DNA from: Chitinophagales bacterium
Lineage (GTDB): Bacteria > Bacteroidota > Bacteroidia > Chitinophagales > UBA2359
Length of the DNA: 33,285 bases
Assembly: GCA_020629335.1 (NCBI GenBank)
Contig: JAHDDN010000009.1
Location: 1-33,285, forward strand
Direction: 5' to 3'
This document shows positions 26,307-33,285 of the stretch, in pieces. The notes beneath the pieces were generated by a model. That model saw nothing but the letters and a program-made list of their open reading frames with translations. It ran no database searches and was not told the DNA's origin. Every line of letters begins with the position of its first letter. Within the stretch, counting starts at the first letter, position 1. The position numbers and the translations under genes were made by a program.

Positions 26307-27008
26307 TTACCTTCTATTCGACATCTGATTATATCTGTATACCCAATAGAGCAATTGAGCTAAAGAAGCTAAAGCTGCTACCACATAAGTCATCGCTGCC
26401 CACTTCAAGGCATCTTTGGCATCGTCATGCGTATGACCTGTAATATTCGTCTGATTTAACCAAACTAAGGCTCTTTTACTCGCATCAAACTCTACAGGTA
26501 AGGTAACAAAAGCAAATAGTGTAGAAAGAGAGAATAGTAAGATACCTATTAACAATACTAAAGTACTACCGCTCATCGCTGCTACCGCAAAACCTGCCAT
26601 TAGTACATATCGGCTCAAATTAGAACCAATCTGTACCACTGGTACCATCCGAGAACGCATCATTAAGAAGCTGTATTGAGTATTATGCTGTATCGCATGA
26701 CCTACCTCATGTGCTGCCACTGCTGCTGCCGCTACAGATCGACCATTAAATACATCTGGACTCAAATTAACTGTTTTCTTAATTGGATGATAGTGATCAG
26801 ATAAAAATCCTGGTACTGATACGACTTCTACATCTGTAATATTATTTTCTGACAACATTCGCTCCGCTACTTCTTTTCCACTCAAACCAGCAGGTAAAGG
26901 TACCTGTGAATATTTCTTAAATTTACTTTTTAATTGATTTCCTACTAACCAACTCAAGGCCATAGAGCCCATAAAGATGATCATATAAAAAGGATCAAAT
27001 CCCATCAT
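26307..27008 (-). CDS. YugP-like membrane zinc metallopeptidase
   Basis: 233 residues from MMGFDPFYMIIFMGSMALSWLVG (the second Met, at 27005, is equally possible). The frame runs 21 codons further, but those lie in the arm of repeat copy E and the junction, so I reject them. An N-terminal membrane helix precedes PLPAGLSGKEVAERMLSENNI and VNLSPDVFNGRSVAAAAVAAHEVGHAIQH, which carries the zinc site HEVGH (His100, Glu101, His104). Two further hydrophobic helices lie near 120-180, then FDASKRALVWL and a C-terminal helix. This is the putative neutral zinc metallopeptidase family (PF04298-type, YugP of Bacillus). Substrate unknown. Single gene ending at a strong terminator, with a duplicated 3' end. 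Confidence 0.88.
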   Translation of the reverse strand: MMGFDPFYMIIFMGSMALSWLVGNQLKSKFKKYSQVPLPAGLSGKEVAERMLSENNITDVEVVSVPGFLSDHYHPIKKTVNLSPDVFNGRSVAAAAVAAHEVGHAIQHNTQYSFLMMRSRMVPVVQIGSNLSRYVLMAGFAVAAMSGSTLVLLIGILLFSLSTLFAFVTLPVEFDASKRALVWLNQTNITGHTHDDAKDALKWAAMTYVVAALASLAQLLYWVYRYNQMSNRR

Positions 27009-27041
27009 AATGCTTATATTTTTAGTGTTTCCTGATTTAAT

Positions 27042-27269
27042 TTGGGGCTTCCCCATTTTTATTTTTGCCATCGTCTGTAGGGGCCGTACCTATGTGTCGG
27101 CCCAACGATGGCAAAAATAAAAATGGGTCGGGCTGTCCGCTATTATGAGGCTATGTTCTTCCTATTTCGCTAAGGCATACTTGTCTGCCACTACGTGGCC
27201 AGCCTGCGTCTACCTAAGCTACATAAGTCAGTACATGAACGCCTCATACCGCTACCATCCCTAAGCCAA
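27042..27269 (+). repeat. Family 1 structured element, copy E (long-arm form)
   Basis: Closing stem GGCTT (27046-27050) / AAGCC (27263-27267). The outer hairpin has perfect 22-bp arms (27052-27073 and 27106-27127); its 32-base loop carries TGTAGGGGC and GGCCCA as in copy B. Internal stem ATGAGGC/GCCTCAT (27144-27150, 27240-27246) and small hairpin GCCAC-TAC-GTGGC. Located between divergent genes. The remaining 27270-27508 shows no gene; TAAGTTTA near 27392 with TTG 18 bases upstream is only a weak promoter candidate for the subtilase. Confidence 0.9.
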
Positions 27270-27508
27270 GAACTATCGATTCATTTAAAGTAGTTCCCAT
27301 TTTGGCAAATGCAAAATTCAAGCAAAAAGTTCAAATAAGGATTTTACCTCAATTTAGACCTTTTTTTAAGTTGATAGTAACCCTTGATGGCTAAGTTTAG
27401 GTTTTTAGATAAGATTTTCTTTAAAACAGGCTCCTATATAACATTTTATTCATTTCATTAAGAGAATAAAAATAGCTAACTTATACATTCAATTGTAAAC
27501 TTGTTGCT

Positions 27509-30500
27509 ATGCGTAATAGATACTATCATACAATCATTACAGTCTTTCTATTAGGACTTTTATACTATCAAAATGATTATGGACAACGCTTTCACTCCTC
27601 TCAGAAAGTGGAAAAAATATTTTTGAAAGTAAAGAAGGGTATCAATCTTCAAAATGAAGATATAGTTGAAAGCTTCAAAAAGATGGAGAAGAAATATCAA
27701 CTGATTAGTATTCTTCCTACTTTTCAAAGGCTAAAAGATAGCAAGCACTTGAAAAACATTTACACTATTGAGTATTCAGCTATTGATCAAACAAATGAAC
27801 TCATTAGCGCTTTAGAACAACTTCCTTATGTCATTTATGCAGAGGAAGTACCTGATTACCATATTTTCTATGATCCGAATGATCCTGCCTTAAGTGCTGC
27901 TCAATGGAATGTGGGTCAGATTAGTGCGCCAGAAGCATGGGACTTAAATACTGGTTGTAGCGAAGTGATTATTGCTATTACAGATGACGCAGTTCTCACC
28001 TCTCATGAAGATTTAGCGGATAAAATAGTTGGTGGTTACGATGTTTCAGATAATGATAGTGATCCGAATCCCCCTTCTTCCACTGCTACGGCTGATAATT
28101 TCTCGCATGGCACACATGTCGCAGCAATTGCAGCAGCCTCTACTGATAATGGATTGGGATTAGCTGGTTCAGGATTTAACGCAATGATTATGCCTATTAA
28201 GTGCAAGCCAAGTGCTACAGCTGGGCCGTCTTTACCAGATGGTTACTTAGGTATCGAATATGCCATTGATAATGGAGCAGATGTGATTAATATGTCATGG
28301 GGTGGTAGTAATTACTCTGCGACTTATGAAGCCTTGATGGAAGAAGCTTATGATCAAGGTATTGTTTGCATAGCGGCGGCAGGTAATGATAATGTTAGTA
28401 TTCCTATGTATCCCGCTTCTTATAATCATGTCATCAATGTAGGCGCTACTAACCAAGCTGATAGCAAAGCCAGCTTTTCTAATTATGGGGCTACTATTGA
28501 TGTGATGGCTCCAGGAGTTGGTATTTATAGTTGTGTAGCTGGAGCAGGTGGTGCTAATGATACTTATGATGATAAAAGTGGTACTTCTATGGCTTCTCCA
28601 CTAGTAGCTGGTGTAGCAGCCCTTATGCTTTGCCATAGCCCAGGCAGCACGCCTGATATGATAGAAGATTGCCTAAAGAGTAGTTGTGATAATGTGGATG
28701 CTCAAAATAGCAGTTATATTGGAGAAATTGGTGCTGGTAGAGTCAATGCTTTTGAGGCATTATTATGTTTACAAACAGAACCCTTAGCCCTATTCGAACT
28801 AGACTATGAAATAGCTTGTATCGGACAAGCTATTCAATTTACAGACATCAGTGCAGGAATTGATGTGAATGAATGGGCTTGGGAGTTTCCTGGTGGAAGT
28901 CCTGCCACTTCTACAGAAGCGAATCCGATGGTTACTTATAGCGCTAATGGAGAATATACTATTACACTCACTGCTACCAATGAATATGGTAGTGATAGTG
29001 TCAATGGTACAGTATTGATCCAACAACCAAGCGCAACCATTAATGGGACGACTTCTATTTTACCAGCTAGCAGTACAATGCTCTATGTCAGTTTTGAAGG
29101 CACTCCTCCTTACTCATTTACTTATACGGATGGGACTAATAATTTCAGCTTTAACGATATCTACAGTAATCCTTACTTTTTCAGTGTTACGCCTGATGAA
29201 GAAACGACTTATAATTTAGTGAATTATAGTGATGGGTTCTGTGAGGGCTTAATTGATGGTGAAGCAATCATATCGATTGGAGAACCTAGTGTGGGCTTAG
29301 ACTGTACTTTTGGTAATATCTATGGCAGTAGTGAGCCTAATGCTTTCAGCTATTTCGACTTTAACCCCTTAAACAATGAAATATTTTGTTCTGGTAATAA
29401 TCCTGACTTGGCTAAGTTTAGTGGAGATGGAGAGCTATTATGGAGTAAGAGTTATACGGGGACTTATATTCCTACTTCTATGTATCAATTCAAAGAAGCG
29501 CCAAATGGCGATTTAATATTAGGGCGTTCTGTGAATGGCCCTGGTGCTTCGGAGGATTATTTTGTAATGCGAGTGGATAATACAGGAATGCCAATATGGA
29601 CTAAAACCTATGATACAGGTGGAAATGATCGGTTCGGTAGGTTAACCAAATCACTAGATGATTCTTATATCGTAGTAGGTTGGAATAGTTTGGGGTCTGG
29701 AGACGATAGCAGCCTTATTCGCATAGACGAAAATGGCGATGTCATTTGGTCAAAATCGATTACTTATGGAGAGGACGATCAACTCTATGATTTGGTATCT
29801 GATGGTATGGGCGGCTGTGTCATTGTGGGTGGTTCTATTATCTCAGGAAATAGTGTGGATATATTTTTGGTGAATATTGATGTGAATGGCGATTGGGTTT
29901 GGGGAAGAGAGTATAGTGGTTTAGGCATTAATCCGCACGAATTTCCTTATTGTATTGCTAATAGCCCAGATGGTGGTTATGTGATCGGTGGAGAAAATTG
30001 GCAGCAAGGCGCAGGTGCGCCTTCTGGTAAGGATGGATTTGTGCTAAAAATCGACAGTGACTTAGAAGTAGAGTGGTTACAAAAATTTGATAACGCAAGC
30101 AATAATGAGCATCGAGTCCAAGATATCGTTTGTGATAATGATGGGAATGTATATGCTACTGGTTATGCTTGGATAGATGGCCAAAAAAGGGCTTTAATCC
30201 TCAAGTATAGTCCAAGTGGGGAATTACTATGGACAAAGGTACCTGAAGCTGGTAATTCTGGACGAGCTATACATTATACCGATCCTTTACAGAATGAATT
30301 GCTCTATACTACTGCTGGCGCTTTTTCAGATGGTTTTGGGGAAGCGGATATATTGATGCATCGTTGGACTTTAGACTTAGAGGACGCTTGTTATTTAGAA
30401 GATAAGGTGATTGTTGAAAAAACAGAACCATTTGTAGGATCAGATTGGAATCCAGGCCTTGTCAATATGACGGTTAATTCACAGGATGTTGCTGTTAATA

Positions 30501-32200
30501 CGGAAGATTACGCGCTGGAAACGCATGAAGAGTGTGGTAGCTGTTGTGAAGTAGAATCTCAATTTGCTGCGAGTGATACAACTATATGTGTAGGAGATAC
30601 TATTAGCTTCATCAACTTTAGCGCATTAGCCAATGATTATGATTGGCAAATAGAGGATGTGAATTTTTCCAATGATGACAATCCATCTTATCAATTTTTG
30701 GAGGCGGGTGTGTTTAGGATAGATTTAATCGCTAATAATGCAGGGATTTGCTCGGATAGCTCTGCGTTGGAGATTACGGTTTTGGATGGGCCAATTATTA
30801 ATATTAGTGCTGATCAGACAATTTGTCAAAATGGGTCCGTTCAATTAGAGGCGAGTGGGGGCATTAGTTATGAGTGGAGTCCTATTGATGGCCTAAGTGA
30901 TCCTTATATTGCGAATCCAATAGCTAGTCCAAGTGCCACTACTGAATATACCGTTACGGTAGATAATGGCAGTACATGCTTAGGCACTAATAGCGTGCTC
31001 GTAACAGTAGGACCGAATGCTGCTCCTATTCCTAATTTCACCATAGAATCTTCCTATTGTGAAGGCGACTTAGTCAATATTGTCAATAATTCTATTGCAG
31101 GGCCAGATGCTATTTATGAATGGACTTTCAGCAATGGCACCCCTGATTCTCATAGTGGAGAAAATCCACCTGCTATTAGTTTTCCTCAAGCAGGTGTCTA
31201 CCCGATTGAGTTAATTATTAGCGATCCTCTTTGTGGCAATACTATCCTTGTTCAGAATGCGAATTTTTTCCCTCCTCCTATCGTTTTTGCAGGCAATGAT
31301 ACCAGTATTTGTGTGAATGAGGATATCAGTGGATTAATCGATTTAGGAGAGACAGGCATTACTTATCACACCTATCTTTGGGAGCCAGGTATAGGGCTTT
31401 CAGATTCTACGATTGCTGATCCTACTTTAGACTTAAGTTTTTTGAGTGAATCTCAGCAATACATTTTGACGGTTACGAATACGGTCAGTGAATGTATCAA
31501 TAAGGACACCTTGGATATTATCCTTCTTCCGATTTCAGAAGAATATGATTCTATCTTTCTTTGTACAGGAGAATTTCACACCTTACCGAATGGGGAAGAA
31601 GTTGGACCTGGTGAATATAGCGAAACCTATACGGCAGCGTCTAACTGTGATAGTATTTATACTTGGGTGATCACGCAAACGGAAATTAATCTCGATGCAG
31701 AGGATACTTATACGATCAACTTAGGAGAAAGTATTGAGTTGCCACTTTTAGTAGATAGTAATGTCGATTCGCTATCTTATGAGTGGTCGCCTACGGAAGG
31801 ATTGTCTTGTACGGATTGCCTAAACCCAATTGCTTCTCCAACGGAAACCACTATCTACACGATAACGATTAATAGCGGAAATGGCTGTACTATTTCTCAG
31901 GAAATTACAGTTGAAGTACTTATCAGAAATCAAGTGGCAATGCCGAATGCTTTTACTCCTAATGGGGATGGCATTAATGATTTATTCCGCATGAGTCAGG
32001 TTAATATAGCGAGCGTAAATTGCGCTGTCTTTAATCGCTGGGGACAAGTCGTTTTCCAAAGTAATGATCTCGACTTCGCATGGGATGGTTCCTTCAAGGG
32101 AGAGGATTTAGACGTCGGCGTTTATGTTTATTTTATGGAGGTTGTTTTTGAGGATGGGGAGACTTTGTTGAAGAAGGGGAATGTTAGTTTGATACGGTGA
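27509..32200 (+). CDS. Secreted subtilisin-like serine protease with PKD domains and CHU_C T9SS tail
   Basis: 1563 residues. Signal peptide at 1-25. A propeptide-like region at about 30-115 (EKIFLKVKKGI ... YVIYAEEVPDYHI) precedes the S8 domain, with Asp159 (AITDDAV), His200 (FSHGTHVAAI), oxyanion Asn in AAAGNDN and Ser360 (SGTSMASPLVAG). A PKD-like domain follows at about 425-510 (IQFTDISAGIDVNEWAWEFPGG). Residues about 590-960 form a propeller-like repeat region (DYFVMRVDNTGMPIWTKTYDTG-type blades). Then come further PKD/Ig-like units, including two with the ASPSATTEYTVTV / ASPTETTIYTITI pattern. The C-terminus (MPNAFTPNGDGINDLFRM ... FNRWGQVVFQS ... WDGSFKGEDLDVGVYVYFMEV) is the CHU_C gliding-motility-associated domain, a type B T9SS signal. 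Probable large cell-surface protease (inference). Single gene. Confidence 0.93.
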   Translation: MRNRYYHTIITVFLLGLLYYQNDYGQRFHSSQKVEKIFLKVKKGINLQNEDIVESFKKMEKKYQLISILPTFQRLKDSKHLKNIYTIEYSAIDQTNELISALEQLPYVIYAEEVPDYHIFYDPNDPALSAAQWNVGQISAPEAWDLNTGCSEVIIAITDDAVLTSHEDLADKIVGGYDVSDNDSDPNPPSSTATADNFSHGTHVAAIAAASTDNGLGLAGSGFNAMIMPIKCKPSATAGPSLPDGYLGIEYAIDNGADVINMSWGGSNYSATYEALMEEAYDQGIVCIAAAGNDNVSIPMYPASYNHVINVGATNQADSKASFSNYGATIDVMAPGVGIYSCVAGAGGANDTYDDKSGTSMASPLVAGVAALMLCHSPGSTPDMIEDCLKSSCDNVDAQNSSYIGEIGAGRVNAFEALLCLQTEPLALFELDYEIACIGQAIQFTDISAGIDVNEWAWEFPGGSPATSTEANPMVTYSANGEYTITLTATNEYGSDSVNGTVLIQQPSATINGTTSILPASSTMLYVSFEGTPPYSFTYTDGTNNFSFNDIYSNPYFFSVTPDEETTYNLVNYSDGFCEGLIDGEAIISIGEPSVGLDCTFGNIYGSSEPNAFSYFDFNPLNNEIFCSGNNPDLAKFSGDGELLWSKSYTGTYIPTSMYQFKEAPNGDLILGRSVNGPGASEDYFVMRVDNTGMPIWTKTYDTGGNDRFGRLTKSLDDSYIVVGWNSLGSGDDSSLIRIDENGDVIWSKSITYGEDDQLYDLVSDGMGGCVIVGGSIISGNSVDIFLVNIDVNGDWVWGREYSGLGINPHEFPYCIANSPDGGYVIGGENWQQGAGAPSGKDGFVLKIDSDLEVEWLQKFDNASNNEHRVQDIVCDNDGNVYATGYAWIDGQKRALILKYSPSGELLWTKVPEAGNSGRAIHYTDPLQNELLYTTAGAFSDGFGEADILMHRWTLDLEDACYLEDKVIVEKTEPFVGSDWNPGLVNMTVNSQDVAVNTEDYALETHEECGSCCEVESQFAASDTTICVGDTISFINFSALANDYDWQIEDVNFSNDDNPSYQFLEAGVFRIDLIANNAGICSDSSALEITVLDGPIINISADQTICQNGSVQLEASGGISYEWSPIDGLSDPYIANPIASPSATTEYTVTVDNGSTCLGTNSVLVTVGPNAAPIPNFTIESSYCEGDLVNIVNNSIAGPDAIYEWTFSNGTPDSHSGENPPAISFPQAGVYPIELIISDPLCGNTILVQNANFFPPPIVFAGNDTSICVNEDISGLIDLGETGITYHTYLWEPGIGLSDSTIADPTLDLSFLSESQQYILTVTNTVSECINKDTLDIILLPISEEYDSIFLCTGEFHTLPNGEEVGPGEYSETYTAASNCDSIYTWVITQTEINLDAEDTYTINLGESIELPLLVDSNVDSLSYEWSPTEGLSCTDCLNPIASPTETTIYTITINSGNGCTISQEITVEVLIRNQVAMPNAFTPNGDGINDLFRMSQVNIASVNCAVFNRWGQVVFQSNDLDFAWDGSFKGEDLDVGVYVYFMEVVFEDGETLLKKGNVSLIR

Positions 32201-32320
32201 TTTTAATGCGTAATGATTAATGTGTAATGATGAATTATATCCCCCTCCTAATAGTACGTATTTTCAAGCATTTTTCGGTTAAAACGTTCCAACTTTATTC
32301 AGTTAAAACGTTAAAAAATT

Positions 32321-32556
32321 GGCTTAGGGATGGAAGTGGTATGTGGCGTGATGAAGCAGCTTACGGCGCTTAGTGATGCGATGGCTGGCCCGCAGGGCAG
32401 ACAAGCAGCACTTAGCAGAGTAGCTGCTGAATAGGCGCATGAGAACGGACAGCCCGACTGCTGCGCTTCGCTTGCAATGCGTAATGCATAATGATGAATG
32501 CATAATATTGGCTCGTGCTGCGCACTTGCCTTTAGGAAGCGCAGCAGGAAGCCCCA
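32321..32556 (-). repeat. Family 1 structured element, copy F
   Basis: Closing stem (plus-strand view) GGCTT 32321-32325 / AAGCC 32549-32553. Outer hairpin with perfect 12-bp arms CTGCTGCGCTTC (32458-32469) / GAAGCGCAGCAG (32536-32547) and a loop with GCATAATGATGAAT repeats. Small hairpin GCCC-TGC-GGGC. The 7-bp internal stem is imperfect here (ATGCGCC against GCCACAT, two mismatches). Downstream of the subtilase; an open frame across it is a by-product of the repeat. Confidence 0.88.
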
Positions 32557-32638
32557 AATGAATGATGAACGATGAATTATAAATGATGAATATTTTTGCT
32601 CGTGCTGCGCAATTCGCCTCTACAAGTATATGGGAAAG
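32557..32638 (-). repeat. Partial extra family 1 loop module next to copy F
   Basis: ATGATGAACGATGAATTATAAATGATGAAT-type repeats followed by GCTCGTGCTGCGCAATTCGCCTCTACA, the same pair of modules found in the outer-hairpin loops of copies D and F. It lacks the core and arms, so it looks like a duplicated fragment. Similar AATGATGAAT repeats also occur at 32205-32238, just after the subtilase stop. Confidence 0.6.
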
Positions 32639-32645
32639 CATAAAA

Positions 32646-32685
32646 AAAGGCGTAAGAATTCGAATGAACGAAATTTTACGCCTTT
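32646..32685. terminator. Terminator-like hairpin
   Basis: AAAGGCGTAA (32646-32655) / TTACGCCTTT (32676-32685), with A-run on the left and CTTT on the right. About 450 bases after the subtilase stop; it may terminate read-through from either side, with the better T-run on the minus strand. Confidence 0.6.
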
Positions 32686-32861
32686 GTACAAATCTGAGGA
32701 ATCTATAAGTTGAGTAGTTAAGTTAAGTTGAGTATACTTGACTCCTTATCTTCTTGGCTGTAAGGCTGTTGATATTTCGTCAAGAATTTACTTATCTAAA
32801 AATTATAAAACTAAAAGGTAAAAAATAAATAGTGCAGTTAAATATATTGTTTTTTGATTTT

Positions 32862-32898
32862 TAAAAATAGGTACTTAGATAAATTAATCTAAGCACCT
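32862..32898 (-). terminator. Probable terminator of the right-edge gene
   Basis: 12-bp stem AGGTACTTAGAT (32869-32880) / ATCTAAGCACCT (32887-32898). Its one imperfect pair is a G-U wobble only in minus-strand RNA, followed on that strand by ATTTTT. Between it and the gene (32899-33126) are further inverted repeats, GGCACAAT/ATTGTGCC at 32933 and 32979 and AAAGATAA/TTATCTCTTT near 33010-33050, but no gene. Confidence 0.55.
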
Positions 32899-33126
32899 AA
32901 TTCTTATTGGTTGATTATGGATTAGTGCGGTAGGCACAATTGATTTACATTCCAATATGTACAAAGATGAAACCATCTATTGTGCCAATTGGACTCAAAT
33001 AAAATCCTAAAAGATAACACTATGTTATACAGCTTATTATCTCTTTTACAAAAGAATAATAATTAGTGGTGATTTTTTTGGCAAGTGAATTGCCAAAGCT
33101 TTATGGCGAATAATATATACGAAATT

Positions 33127-33285
33127 TTATCGTATCAAACTTATATTGCCTTTACCAAAGACATCTTTAGTTTCACCACAGCTTTCGATGGTTGCTTTGT
33201 AAAACCAGACGTATACCCCTAATGTCATTTCTTCTCCTGCAAAATCTCCTTGCCAACCTCTATTGGTATCGGTGCTCATATAGAG
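33127..33285 (-). CDS. C-terminal end of a CHU_C (gliding-motility C-terminal) T9SS protein, cut by window edge
   Basis: 52 codons plus stop read in from the right edge: W-QGDFAGEEMTLGVYVWFYKAT ... GKGNISLIR. This matches the end of the CHU_C domain (W-G-F-G-x(4)-GVYVW pattern), and its last residues nearly repeat the subtilase end (KKGNVSLIR). The protein is therefore a T9SS cargo; its main function lies outside the window. It is convergent with the subtilase gene. Confidence 0.85.
   Translation of the reverse strand, partial: LYMSTDTNRGWQGDFAGEEMTLGVYVWFYKATIESCGETKDVFGKGNISLIR

Noticed and set aside
27279..27297. Possible further family 2 arm (TTCATTTAAAGTAGTTC)
   Set aside because: Only about 11 bases match the arm and no inverted partner was found nearby.
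32324..32641. Open frame of 105 codons on the minus strand
   Set aside because: It lies almost wholly in family 1 copy F and its extra loop module; its peptide is a translation of the repeat.
1..33285. tRNA, rRNA, retron or reverse transcriptase genes
   Set aside because: No cloverleaf, rRNA segment or RT motif such as YxDD in a plausible frame was recognised.

Overview
The window comes from a Bacteroidota chromosome, most likely a gliding, Saprospiria-type marine or freshwater bacterium (the class is inference). The evidence is AT-rich DNA, several secreted proteins ending in type IX secretion (T9SS) sorting domains (PNP-type Por and CHU_C / gliding-motility C-terminal types), promoters of the Bacteroidota form TTTG/TTG-N19-20-TAnnTTTG, and a rplM-rpsI-rpsB-tsf / pyrH-frr gene order usual in this phylum.

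Layout. 1-14.3 kb (all minus strand): a secreted TPR-CHAT protease cut by the left edge, a large PKD/Por-tailed surface protein, two M43 (pappalysin-like) secreted metalloproteases, and two tandem paralogous tail-fibre-like proteins. 14.4-15.0 kb: a gene-free region with a 119-bp tandem repeat carrying terminator-like hairpins, then a cluster of GTGTAGATAAA repeats. 15.4-18.9 kb (plus): an ECF-type sigma factor with a TPR membrane partner (probable anti-sigma), then a BlaI-type repressor and BlaR1-like M56 membrane protease with a clear operator/promoter. 18.95-27.0 kb (minus): housekeeping genes (class II aldolase-like, prfC, frr, pyrH, tsf, rpsB, rpsI, rplM) and a membrane zinc peptidase. 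27.5-32.2 kb (plus): a 1563-residue subtilase with a CHU_C tail. The right edge holds the 3' end of another CHU_C-tailed gene on the minus strand.

The most unusual content lies between genes. A family of six dispersed elements (called family 1 here; copies A-F, about 150-235 bp) combines a conserved core with stems whose sequences differ between copies while pairing is mostly kept: a closing stem, an outer hairpin of very variable length, a 7-bp internal stem and a small hairpin. A second family of about 161 bp (two copies, 2.66 and 11.71 kb) behaves the same way: the core is conserved and the long arms diverge but stay self-complementary. This covariation suggests selection for a folded RNA or DNA, or arm-to-arm correction by template switching in a palindromic mobile element. 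I do not recognise either family. No CRISPR array, tRNA, rRNA, reverse transcriptase, transposase or phage structural operon was seen.
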